A stretch of DNA of 59,332 nt from the NCBI GenBank assembly GCA_027488935.1, contig JAIYAP010000083.1, positions 1-59,332 on the forward strand. Reading direction: 5' to 3'. Below, one piece after another: positions 52,601-59,254 of this stretch. The stretch's first letter is position 1. Every line of letters starts with the position of its first letter. This DNA is from Saprospiraceae bacterium. GTDB taxonomy: Bacteria; Bacteroidota; Bacteroidia; Chitinophagales; Saprospiraceae. The notes beneath the pieces are model-generated. The model was not told the DNA's origin. It made no database searches and was given only the letters and a program-made list of their open reading frames with translations. The position numbers and the translations under genes were made by a program.

Positions 52601-53009
52601 GTACCCCGCCATTCCCGCCTTGTGCACCCCAAGCCTTCAGATGCACCGATACAACACCGTCCGGAACAGTCCAAAACTGCTCATAACCGGTATAATATAA
52701 GGTGTCTGATTGCGCTTGACTTTGCATGCTTGTTTGTTGCACATAAAAGGTTGCGGTAACATCCAGCCCAGGTATAAGCCAGGTATTGCCCGTGAACAAT
52801 AAGTCTCCCCCTGCCGGGGCATTCCACCAACTAAACGAGGCGCTTGCTTCTCCTCCCACCACTTGCAATGCCACTGCCGAATTTTGGCAAGGTGACACGG
52901 GCGAAACATGAACATCAACGATGGGCATACAATTCTGACCAATCAAATCGCTGCTCAAAAGAAGCAAGAGGACGAAAAAGCGGAAGCGCGCTCGTAAAGA
53001 TGAAAGCAT
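46650..53009 (-). CDS. Giant T9SS-exported multidomain surface protein
   Basis: 2119 residues from ATG 53009. Signal peptide MLSSLRARFRFFVLLLLLSS; an Ig-like N-terminal domain; a Gly-rich domain (about residues 110-345) with AWGAQGGNGG and many GGGGG runs, similar to the Gly-rich region of ALK-type receptors; many Ig/HYR-like segments with paired cysteines (PPVAVCDGLTVVN, PVCQAPADVTVACSNFDATL); a carboxypeptidase-regulatory-like fold (VGGQLRTADDKPVADALVEI); two dockerin-like repeats (NGVTTYDLLQINKHIL, SNTVTTFDIVELRKLILG); and a type A sorting domain (YQNYPNPFHTTTSIGFQL, ending LYRKLMRN). Predicted adhesin or matrix protein. It precedes the Gly-substituted LuxR regulator. A CACCTTTG near-promoter lies at 53150-53143. 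Confidence 0.9.
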   Translation of the reverse strand: MLSSLRARFRFFVLLLLLSSDLIGQNCMPIVDVHVSPVSPCQNSAVALQVVGGEASASFSWWNAPAGGDLLFTGNTWLIPGLDVTATFYVQQTSMQSQAQSDTLYYTGYEQFWTVPDGVVSVHLKAWGAQGGNGGVLQSGGGNGGFSEGDLSVIPGQVLSIYVGQKGGLGNSYTSGYGGYNGGGPGGGYQQGNGNYSGGGGGATDVRINENQLADRVLVAGGGGGAGSGPIGVSGGAGGALMGNNGSAAAGILGGTGGNQVEAGIGGSGQEYGASGDILLGGTGAAFGNGFGGGGGGGYFGGGGGGAGTTVGGGGGGGSAYIGLVANGQTQGNVKTGDGLVIISYEAVCIYDPVVVEVPVQLLPASFEVQGGGVYCKQVQDGVGVALSGSEPGIAYQLWCNQVPLDSIIIGTGSTISFGEQGITGQYTVRAKNPISGCETSMTGSASISTFDCSIQRAVACACKNNAIATNLGQFEELVVVQSSLDQVWVVDSVEGFYQLDTLQGFSNVLISKGTPLMFVGNGMYQIKGVHTDGIGFKLWITNGLGAYLQVADTCTYPKVAFPASLMQAFCLYSDTVALSITTNDQQILWEKFTINGEENTVFDPGAGVGQYQIGCTVHGGQANQFSDQDPGCVQSITSVVTVLATPGQLICNDVIHVSLDTTCTFQLTPLFLLTTDPVCQDDYAVALFNAAGNPIPGNTLSAIFTGQTITAQTTHLVDGNQCTTSVLLEDYLAPKITCKDLSVPCNVPSVDPVYLGQVLGLADAVPTTGDCNSVVLSHSDAFTAVSCGDTFMNLADLSGAITRTWKIADVWNNQASCVQHIFLQRVHLEDIQLPANVDLVCAPDVNTTPSITGLPSVSFLGNLLPLMPDDAACSVHFTFRDVVFPLCGNSEGVFRKWTLVDDCPPSTLPSGLSNPLEYNQLIRVSDSIGPVLNCPQKIRVSTDPFTCCAVLDLPDIFLSDACSAIEKITAQVQTLAVGTGEILSEFTLEGTLSPQLGDLVSATMGSTPCLGISQHQVTYTAQDACGNLGSCTFSIFVDDCTPPVAVCDGLTVVNLGIDDLNDCYVPSVTNPCKSTGVAWVKASIFDDGSYDNCSSLRFTARRLDVNSPCINSLNACERVVAKTEADSIKFYACEVGTIQTIQVRVYQANFNPNACGGEVLYNDCSVQVEVRDKLKPVCQAPADVTVACSNFDATLTAYGNAVAFDNVCLDQGMSYLGQCGLQCTTNTDLYDLACKRGVIQRNFLVSDCSGNTSTCAQRITVENDPKWSIKFPDDQTVSACTTDGQYGLPAFNLIGCGQVAFSYQDVLLPAGGQGCFMLERQWTIWNECASDANQVPIEIPNPNAFNALAGATGPIVSAPGTAFPWTATQVKLHPSDSLITDYAAFWSADNRYSYKQYITIKDTIDPVFLSGQNTEVLKQDLSSNDPAFWNGNGWLDPKTGAHDLGEAPVDLLISATDDCAGAQISVHYLLMLDLDQDSVLETVIDSKKLGYQGLGWNQIPFGNALNPAFSGGEMRSMDQRAVSNDQQYGFALEIKVVNGEKYAAVRWNTESKPADYTLPHLPYGKHLIKWYLEDLCGNQQVLEQTILIGDKKAPELTCKAGFNAYINPDQTFRVAVDALIKQVSDNYTPVSLLESYGANANSDIEYVVDSLGMSKPYLKFDCQDLGLQTIVVWAVDLDGNSRSCTTFVTIKDHYNYCQDASKVFVGGQLRTADDKPVADALVEISSQLDNFPAIGHSVYSDWEGWYSYDALPLAANILVHPMLDQNPLNGVTTYDLLQINKHILAIQPFVSPFQVIAADANHSNTVTTFDIVELRKLILGVYPQFLNNTSWRFIDKSHVFSIPGNPFQESFPESIALNQQATDVMTADFVGVKTGDVNGSAVGSANGPSEARDLASLWLEMEDRMVKRGDLITLYVRADQPVASCQFTLELNGLALLDVQASGQTSSDQFGVWEDAITLAYTADPLKPLALDGFAFTVMLKAQKDAALHTMVQLSDRITVREAYCAPSLVEKPVKMMPDLRFSSAWSDATLALPFELYQNYPNPFHTTTSIGFQLPGAGPVVLSLFNANGSLIQQQQGQFSAGYHVFDLNMRDSPHYGLFYYKIETPFGTLYRKLMRN

Positions 53010-53578
53010 AAATGAAATGTGTATGTATTATTATTAGATTAAATCACAAACAATGAAGAACTAACGCATTGGATTAAGAACTAATATAAGTCCAAACCCA
53101 TTCAACATAATTCTATGAGAGTGTATGTTGTTTTACGTACGACAAAGGTGAAAAGGGAAAACAAACTATGGGCCTACAGAAATGTAAATAAGAAGGGAAG
53201 AAATGTAATGAAATACATTATTTAAAAAATAGCAGATAATAATGCATTACAAAAGACGATTATCATGCAATAAACTAAAATACGCGATTTATTTTGGGAA
53301 AAGCACTGTAAAAACGCCTAAACCGCAATTTAGCTGTATTCTATTGGCACTTTTTTGATATGCTCATATTTTGATATCAGGCCATTTAGATATCATCTTT
53401 GTGGGTTATTAATGTATTGCCTAATCGTATTCTACAACAAGCCATTACGCATTTAACACAGGAATCTACAGACACAAAAACAACTATGACTCCCCGCATA
53501 GATTGTGTTTGAAGTTGTTTTATCATTCTTTTTTCGGAACAGGCAAACCCTACGTTTGTCTGTTTTTTTGCGCTGTCT
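53010..53578. other. Divergent AT-rich intergenic region
   Basis: About 570 bp. Minus-strand CACCTTTG (53150-53143) may serve the giant protein gene; an AATGTA-N6-TACATT dyad lies at 53202-53219. On the plus strand, TTG (53371-53373)-N20-CATCTTTG (53394-53401) and TACGTTTG (53551-53558) are candidate promoters for the YwqE-like gene, with a hairpin AAAACAACT/AGTTGTTTT (53477-53521) between them. Confidence 0.5.
53371..53401 (+). promoter_or_regulatory. Candidate distal promoter upstream of the YwqE-like gene
   Basis: TTG, 20 bp spacer, CATCTTTG (one mismatch to TAnnTTTG). It would give a ~170-nt leader including the hairpin at 53477-53521. A nearer -7 box, TACGTTTG, is at 53551-53558. Confidence 0.4.
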
Positions 53579-54319
53579 ATGTTGTCCAATATTTTTAAGT
53601 ATAGAACTACTCCAGGTTCACTGAGTGGATTCAATCAACTAAAAACAGATTTGAATTCGCAATTGATTCCGGGCCTCGAAAATGGCCCTGAAAACGTCGC
53701 AGGAAGCATCTACCTGCTGAAGCATCTTTCCGGTTTGGGTTTTGAGAAAGCCATTACAACGCCTTTGATCTATTGTTCCGCGTATGCGCATTTACAAGAT
53801 CAGATCGATCATAATGCAGCCCTTTTGAAAGCAGAAGTTGAAAAGCAAAACCTAAACATCGAGTTAGTGGTGTCAGCAAAATACCATTTGGATGCAGATT
53901 TGGCAGCATATGCCCAAAACGCTCCATTGCAATGCTTTCATGAAAACCAGGTACTTATAAAACTACCCGCAGAGGATTTTACCCAAAAACAGTTAAATAC
54001 CTTAAAATTGCTTGTTCAGGAAGGCTATGTACCTGTTATTGCCCATCCGGAGAAATACAAGTTTTTTAAAAACATGCAAGACCTTAAGCCAGTGATGGCC
54101 TTGGGATGCTTGTTTCAAGTAAATATAATTTCTTTAAGCGGATATTATGGAAGCGTTGTTCAGGGATTATCCCAAAAGCTCGTAGGCAACAATATGGTGG
54201 CATATTTGGGCACGGAATTGAGAACCCTCAAACAGGCTTTTGCGCTAGATCGCGCATTGCACAAACCAGCAGTGGTAACAAGTATTACCCAACAAACATT
54301 CCGAAACGCAAGCCTTTAG
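53579..54319 (+). CDS. CpsB/YwqE-like (PHP-fold) protein with lost metal ligands
   Basis: 246 residues from ATG 53579. The pattern of CpsB/YwqE tyrosine-phosphatases is clear: LKHLSGLGFEKAITTPLIY, then EGYVPVIAHPEKYKFF (the family's AHPERY histidine), GCLFQVNIISLSGYYG and a C-terminal YLGTELRTL in place of LGTDxH. The N-terminal HSHLLPG metal-binding motif is absent and TTPHI is TTPLI, so most catalytic metal ligands are missing. YwqE-like enzymes normally act on a kinase controlling exopolysaccharide synthesis. Here a non-catalytic, possibly binding, role is more likely. Convergent with dnaA, 5 bp apart. Confidence 0.8.
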   Translation: MLSNIFKYRTTPGSLSGFNQLKTDLNSQLIPGLENGPENVAGSIYLLKHLSGLGFEKAITTPLIYCSAYAHLQDQIDHNAALLKAEVEKQNLNIELVVSAKYHLDADLAAYAQNAPLQCFHENQVLIKLPAEDFTQKQLNTLKLLVQEGYVPVIAHPEKYKFFKNMQDLKPVMALGCLFQVNIISLSGYYGSVVQGLSQKLVGNNMVAYLGTELRTLKQAFALDRALHKPAVVTSITQQTFRNASL

Positions 54320-54324
54320 GCAGG

Positions 54325-55770
54325 CTACTCGTTCAAACTCATCTTGATCTTCTTTTCCAACTCGGCCACCGTATCCTTAAAAATCATATCGGTATCCATC
54401 ATATCCTGCACTGCTTTGCAAGAGTAGATCACCGTGCTATGGTCACGGCCGCCAAAGTTTTCCCCGATTGTTTTGAGGGACTTATTAGTCATCTTCTTAG
54501 CCAAAAACATCGATAACTGCCGCGCAATCACCACATTGCGTTTGCGGGTTTCATGATGCAGTTTATCTACCGGCACATTGAAGTGTTCCGCTACCAGTTG
54601 CTGAATAAATTCCACCGTTATTTCTTTGTTGATGGTCGTCACAAAATTGCGGATCACCTCTTTCGCCAGGTCCATATCAATATCGCGGCGAATCAAGGTG
54701 GATTGCGCCAGCAGCGAGATCATCACGCCTTCCAACTCTCTGATATTATTTTTGATATTGTAGCAGATAAACTCCAACACATCCAGCGGAATCTCCACCC
54801 CTTCACCGTTGATCTTAGAATCGAGGATGGCCATCCGTGTTTCCAGGTCAGGCGCCTGCAGATCGGCGCTTAGGCCCCATTTGAAACGGGAAATCAGCCG
54901 GTCTTCAATCCCTTCAAGGTCTTTCGGTGCGCGGTCAGATGTCAAAATCACTTGCTTGCCGTTTTGGTGCAACTGATTAAAGATGTGGAAAAAGATTTCC
55001 TGAGTCTTTTGTTTGCCCGACAAAAACTGAATATCATCAATGATTAGCACATCCACCATCTGGTAGAAGTTCACAAAATCATTCACCGAGTTGTTTTTAA
55101 TCGCCTGAATGATCTGGTTCGTGAATTTCTCCGCAGAAACATATAATACCGCCTTAGATTCAATTTTAGCCGCAATTTCGTTGCCAATGGCCTGTGCCAA
55201 GTGGGTTTTGCCCAACCCTACATCGCCAAAAATCACCAAGGGATTAAAGGCAGTGCCGCCCGGCTTTTTTGCAATCGCCAAACCTGCATTCCGCGCAAGT
55301 CGGTTACAATCGCCTTCAATAAAATTATCAAATGTATAATTTTGGTTCAACTGCGACTCAATCTTGACCCGCCGAATACCCGGTATAATAAAAGGATTTT
55401 TAATCATATCTGCATCAAACACCCCAGGAACTGGCTCGTTGTCTTTTTCTGCAGAAGGCTTGATACTCAATGGACGGGTTGACGAAGCCGGTGCATGACC
55501 GTTAGACTCCACCGCTCCTTGTTCAGGAATATGGTACAATAAACGACCGCGTTCGCCCAACTCCTGGCGAATGCTCTTTTTCAATAATCCTACATAGTGC
55601 TCTTCTAACCATTCAAAAAAGAACTTGTTCGGCACCTGAATCGTCAGGACATCGTTGTCTAATTGAACAGGTTTGATCGGTTCAAACCAAGTCTTAAAAC
55701 TCTGTGGATTAACATTTTTCTTAATGGTACGCAGACAATCGTCCCATACCATCCGGCAGTCTTTAGTCAT
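54325..55770 (-). CDS. dnaA: Chromosomal replication initiator protein DnaA
   Basis: 481 residues from ATG 55770. Domain I opens VWDDCLRTIKKNVNPQSFKT; AAA+ Walker A is GDVGLGKTHLAQA (about 182), Walker B VLIIDDIQF (about 244), sensor motif LTSDRAPKDL. The DNA-binding domain IV carries the signature GGRDHSTVIYSCKAV preceded by TRKRNVVIARQLSMFLAKKM. DnaA opens the replication origin and regulates transcription. I see only one DnaA-box-like TTATCCAGA (56144-56152) upstream, so an adjacent oriC is not supported. No dnaN is visible next to it. Confidence 0.97.
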   Translation of the reverse strand: MTKDCRMVWDDCLRTIKKNVNPQSFKTWFEPIKPVQLDNDVLTIQVPNKFFFEWLEEHYVGLLKKSIRQELGERGRLLYHIPEQGAVESNGHAPASSTRPLSIKPSAEKDNEPVPGVFDADMIKNPFIIPGIRRVKIESQLNQNYTFDNFIEGDCNRLARNAGLAIAKKPGGTAFNPLVIFGDVGLGKTHLAQAIGNEIAAKIESKAVLYVSAEKFTNQIIQAIKNNSVNDFVNFYQMVDVLIIDDIQFLSGKQKTQEIFFHIFNQLHQNGKQVILTSDRAPKDLEGIEDRLISRFKWGLSADLQAPDLETRMAILDSKINGEGVEIPLDVLEFICYNIKNNIRELEGVMISLLAQSTLIRRDIDMDLAKEVIRNFVTTINKEITVEFIQQLVAEHFNVPVDKLHHETRKRNVVIARQLSMFLAKKMTNKSLKTIGENFGGRDHSTVIYSCKAVQDMMDTDMIFKDTVAELEKKIKMSLNE

Positions 55771-56366
55771 ACCTTATAGTCCATTTGGAATTGGGAAAAA
55801 ACCAATTTTGTTCCTGTTGTTGATCCTGCCTCAGTCGGAGCAGGGCGACAAAGTTTCGGCTTTTAATTGGTCTTTCGAAATGATTTGGCATTTTTTCGAC
55901 AAAATATTTTTGAAGTTGAAAAAATAGTAATTATTGACTATTCCTGAAATCATTACCAAAACAGCCATTGTGCATTTTATTAAAAATATAGTATTTCATT
56001 TTAAAAAAACACTAAAATCGATATAATAAACCCCGATAATCATCTTTTTAAAAATATAATACCGGATAATATCCTTAATGAAAAATCGAAAATGGATACC
56101 TTTCACAACAATTATTATCTGTTGTAAGCATGGCACCAAGCCCTTATCCAGATGGAAATAACTGAATATCAAGCCGCAATGAATTGACACCACTACCATA
56201 ACAATCTTACTTGTAACAACAACAAAAACAAGCACACGGTAAATGCAAATGTATTGTTATAAAAGGTGCGTAACTTGTAGCTACATTGTTATTACATCAA
56301 TTAAACGGGAAATGAACGCGTGTCAAAATTCAAGTGCATCGCTATCAGCACTTTGCAAAAACGGAC
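55771..56366. other. AT-rich intergenic region upstream of dnaA
   Basis: About 600 bp without a gene; low complexity A/T-rich with one DnaA-box-like TTATCCAGA (56144-56152). It probably holds the dnaA promoter and the end of the membrane-protein gene; I see no clear promoter or terminator match. Confidence 0.5.
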
Positions 56367-56891
56367 CTAAAACAATTGGCCCGCCTCTTTGCGAATTGCG
56401 ATCAAGGCCTGGTGCAAAGGATCCGTGTTACCCTGTATATCGATCACATACAGGAGTTTCTCGACCAACCGATCATCTACATCCTGCGGATCCAAGCCAT
56501 CAGAGGCCTGGGCAATAATTCCAAGGGTCTCGTCGCGCGCTATCGAAATGATTTGCCAAAGGGTATTCGACACATATACTTGCTGAGAAGTATTGTGTTC
56601 GAACTCCTGGCTAATGGCCAACAACAATGCCCCCCGCAAGGAAGCAACGGTCATCTCCGGCATACGGATCCGCAACAAGGTATTTTGAATGGAAGCCCGT
56701 TCACACAATAAGGTAAGCCGCTCATAGGCCTGTAAACGAATCGGAAGCGTGATTTTTAACGATTCTGAACGCAATTGCTGCTGGTGCATCGTCTGACGAT
56801 CCTCCAAAAACATCTTGAGCAAAAAATAGGCCGTTGCAAATACAACCAACCCGGGAATCGTAAATTTCAGTATTTCAAAAAAAGTTTCCAT
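56367..56891 (-). CDS. Conserved membrane-anchored protein of unknown function
   Basis: 174 residues from ATG 56891. One N-terminal membrane helix (TIPGLVVFATAYFLLKMFL, residues 10-28) followed by a soluble helical domain (about 45-174) containing LPIRLQAYERLTLLCERA and a C-terminal KEAGQLF. I know no function. The layout (short membrane anchor with a soluble part carrying LxAYERLTL) looks like a Bacteroidota-specific uncharacterised family. Divergent from the IscA-like gene, with about 110 bp between the starts. Confidence 0.75.
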   Translation of the reverse strand: METFFEILKFTIPGLVVFATAYFLLKMFLEDRQTMHQQQLRSESLKITLPIRLQAYERLTLLCERASIQNTLLRIRMPEMTVASLRGALLLAISQEFEHNTSQQVYVSNTLWQIISIARDETLGIIAQASDGLDPQDVDDRLVEKLLYVIDIQGNTDPLHQALIAIRKEAGQLF

Positions 56892-57002
56892 CCTGTAAGG
56901 TAATCTTTTTAAATTAGGGGGTGCGAAGATATAACCCTAGGTGAACATTTTGTGCATCTATTTCGTTTTAGTAACGTACTTTTGCAATGAATTAATACAA
57001 GC

Positions 57003-57368
57003 ATGACTATGAATACTGTGCTCGAAAATACTGCGGTAAGCGCACCCGTTGCGATTACCAACTCCGCTGTTGAACAACTGCACCAAATTCGGGTGCAGGA
57101 AAACATTCCAGCCGACTATTTCCTACGCGTAGGCGTGAAAGGCGGTGGCTGTTCTGGATTCACCTATGTACTTGGATTTGATCAGGTACAGGACAACGAC
57201 GACCATTTTGAAATAAACGGTTTGCCTGTGGTGATGAACAAAGCCCACGCCATTTACCTCCTTGGCATGGAAGTGGATTTTGTAAACGGCCTGGATAATC
57301 GCGGATTTACCTTCAATAACCCGAATGCTACTTCTACCTGCGGTTGTGGCACTTCTTTCGCGGCCTAA
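57003..57368 (+). CDS. Iron-sulfur cluster carrier protein (IscA/ErpA/HesB family)
   Basis: 121 residues. A-type carrier signature: LRVGVKGGGCSGFTYVLGFD (first cysteine of the three) and STCGCGTSF (the C-terminal CxC). A-type carriers accept Fe-S clusters from scaffold proteins and pass them to apo-enzymes. The ATG at 57003 is followed by an in-frame ATG at 57009; either fits. No other Fe-S assembly genes are in the window. Ended by a strong terminator at 57387-57426. Confidence 0.95.
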   Translation: MTMNTVLENTAVSAPVAITNSAVEQLHQIRVQENIPADYFLRVGVKGGGCSGFTYVLGFDQVQDNDDHFEINGLPVVMNKAHAIYLLGMEVDFVNGLDNRGFTFNNPNATSTCGCGTSFAA

Positions 57369-57386
57369 AACGTGGTAACAAGAGTC

Positions 57387-57426
57387 ATCCCGAATTTTGG
57401 TGGAACCCAAAATTCGGGATTTTTTA
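57387..57426 (+). terminator. Terminator after the IscA-type gene
   Basis: Perfect 14-bp stem ATCCCGAATTTTGG (57387-57400) and its complement (57407-57420), loop TGGAAC, followed by six T. Confidence 0.93.
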
Positions 57427-57475
57427 TCCATTTTACCGAACAACCAGCAAAGTGGAAACATTTGGGTAAGATATT

Positions 57476-57712
57476 CGACCTTTAGCGAGGTCGTGCGGAA
57501 AAAATACCATTTGGCGTTTCTACAAATATTTGACCTCCAAGGAGGTCAGTGCATTGCCTTTGAGATTCCAAGTATCTTTTTAATGAGATGGTTTTAAATC
57601 AATAAATCTTTGGGCAACGCGACGACCTCGCGAGAGGTCGAACATTTGTAGAAAAGATACAATGTCCGAAACCACGCACGACTTCGGAGAAGTCGAATAT
57701 TTGTAGGTTGAT
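57476..57712. repeat. Cluster of four GACCTC-hairpin dispersed repeats
   Basis: Hairpins CGACCTTTAGCGAGGTCG (57476-57493), GACCTCCAAGGAGGTC (57532-57547), GACCTCGCGAGAGGTC (57624-57639) and CGACTTCGGAGAAGTCG (57679-57695). Each is flanked by a TACAAATATTT or ATATTTGTAG motif. The second copy is inverted relative to the third and fourth. Looks like a small dispersed repeat family, not a CRISPR (no regular spacing). The rest of 57427-57832 holds no gene. Confidence 0.8.
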
Positions 57713-57779
57713 ATGGCGCAAAATTGGGATTTGAATATTGCCAGAAGAAACGCAAACTAAAGATCTCAAAAAAAGAAAA

Positions 57780-57822
57780 GAGCCATCCCGTATTTAGTTT
57801 TCACCAAAATTCTGGATGACTC
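57780..57822 (-). terminator. Terminator of the glycosylphosphotransferase gene
   Basis: GAGTCATCC pairs with GGATGGCTC on the minus strand (57822-57814 with 57788-57780), followed by a T-rich tract, 11 bp beyond the stop codon. Confidence 0.75.
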
Positions 57823-57832
57823 ATGTTATTTT

Positions 57833-59254
57833 TTATTTGCCACGCCCTTGCAGCAACACTAATATCGTGTAAAACAGGATTTTAAAATCCAGTGCAAGGG
57901 ACATGTTTTCAATATAAAGTAAGTCGAAACGCAATCGTTGCAGCATTTCCTGCACCGTAGATGCATAACCGTACTTAACCTGCCCCCAGGAAGTAATGCC
58001 CGGACGCACTTTCAGCAAGTGCTTGTAATGCGGATTTTTCTCTAAAATAAGGTCGATATAATACTTGCGCTCTGGACGAGGGCCTACCAACGACATGTCA
58101 CCACGCAATACATTCCAGAAATTAGGCAATTCATCCAACCGATATTTGCGCATAAATCCACCCCAAGGCGTACAACGCGGGTCATTATCGGTCGACAATT
58201 GCGGCCCCAGTTTTTCCGATTCAAGGTACATCGAGCGAAACTTGAAGATGGTGAATGGCTTGCCATGAATACCCAACCGCTCCTGGGTAAACAAAATCGG
58301 CCCTTTTGAACTGAGCCGCACGCGCAAGGCAATATAAAGCAACAGAGGAAAAAGAATCAACAGCGCGAGACTACTTACCGTTACATCCAACAAGCGTTTC
58401 ACCGTTCGTTGCCACTTAGGCATCAATTCTTGCCTGATTTCAATCAATACTGCGCCAAATACATGGCTCATCTTTACGGTGCCCAGCAAAATATCATACA
58501 TATCGGGAATGATCTTTACCAATACCCGATCAGAATAATCAAACAAAACATTGAGAATATTGCGCACCAGGTTGTGTTCGCTGGTTTCAATGGCAATAAT
58601 GGCTTCCTCTATGTCATTTTCACGCACAATTCGATCCAGGTCGCTCAATTTACCCATTTTGGGCAGGTAATCCGCTAAGGTCTGGTCATGCCCGCCATTG
58701 GTATCGATGTATCCGACAAATTTGTAACCCAGACTCTTTTTGCGGCCTACAATTTCCAAATACAGGTCGAGGGCATTCTGATTCCCGCCAATCAGCAAGG
58801 TATTGAAGGTTACCAGCCCCGATTTCAGGCGCCGGCTCGCCCGCGTGAGCAGGAGCATGCGCATGAAAGCCGTAAGCAAAAAATGCAACCCAAATAAGAC
58901 CAGAAAAGAGCGATAATACGTGTGGTAATCGCGCACAACATCATCCAAAATGAGGGTAAAAAACAAAAAAGTTACCCCTAAAAAGGACAAAAAGAAACTT
59001 CGCGTCAGCGTGTGCAGGCGCGAAAGCCGATATATATCCACATAATGGTCAAAAATACTGTACAACAGCACCCAACCAGTGGGCACAATAAATACGCCCA
59101 GGTAAAAATTGGGATCTTGAAACACCGCAGCGTTCACCGGCACCCCTTCAATCGTTTTTCGATAAATAAAAAAGAAAGCCCAGGCCAGCATGGCCATGAT
59201 AAAATCAGCAATACCGTAAATGAACGTATCCCGTTGTCGTTGTTGGCGTGGCAA
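57833..59254 (-). CDS. Exopolysaccharide polyprenyl glycosylphosphotransferase
   Basis: 473 residues. Four N-terminal membrane helices (about 10-125), a nucleotide-binding-like middle domain (VTFNTLLIGGNQNALDLYLE, then YIDTNGGHDQTL), and a C-terminal Bac_transf catalytic domain (about 283-470) with KRLLDVTVSSLALLILFPLL, ERLGIHGKPFTIFKFRSM and SLVGPRPERKYYI. The enzyme transfers a sugar-1-phosphate to undecaprenyl phosphate, the first step of exopolysaccharide assembly. The start is TTG 59254: an in-frame stop lies upstream with no ATG between, and the first ATG (59200) would cut the first membrane helix. Confidence 0.92.
   Translation of the reverse strand: MPRQQRQRDTFIYGIADFIMAMLAWAFFFIYRKTIEGVPVNAAVFQDPNFYLGVFIVPTGWVLLYSIFDHYVDIYRLSRLHTLTRSFFLSFLGVTFLFFTLILDDVVRDYHTYYRSFLVLFGLHFLLTAFMRMLLLTRASRRLKSGLVTFNTLLIGGNQNALDLYLEIVGRKKSLGYKFVGYIDTNGGHDQTLADYLPKMGKLSDLDRIVRENDIEEAIIAIETSEHNLVRNILNVLFDYSDRVLVKIIPDMYDILLGTVKMSHVFGAVLIEIRQELMPKWQRTVKRLLDVTVSSLALLILFPLLLYIALRVRLSSKGPILFTQERLGIHGKPFTIFKFRSMYLESEKLGPQLSTDNDPRCTPWGGFMRKYRLDELPNFWNVLRGDMSLVGPRPERKYYIDLILEKNPHYKHLLKVRPGITSWGQVKYGYASTVQEMLQRLRFDLLYIENMSLALDFKILFYTILVLLQGRGK

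Noticed and set aside
53386-53634. 82-codon minus-strand frame before the YwqE-like gene
   Set aside because: It overlaps candidate promoters of the plus-strand gene and shows no protein features.
56144-56152. TTATCCAGA as a DnaA box and sign of oriC
   Set aside because: Only one box-like site is visible in ~600 bp upstream of dnaA and it deviates from the consensus; no array or AT-rich unwinding pattern specific to an origin could be shown.
56243-56518. 91-codon plus-strand open frame upstream of the membrane-protein gene
   Set aside because: It is antisense to the real gene at 56367-56891 for most of its length and has no family features.
57476-57712. CRISPR array
   Set aside because: Repeats are few, palindromic, differ in sequence and orientation, and lie at irregular distances with no spacers of uniform length and no cas genes.
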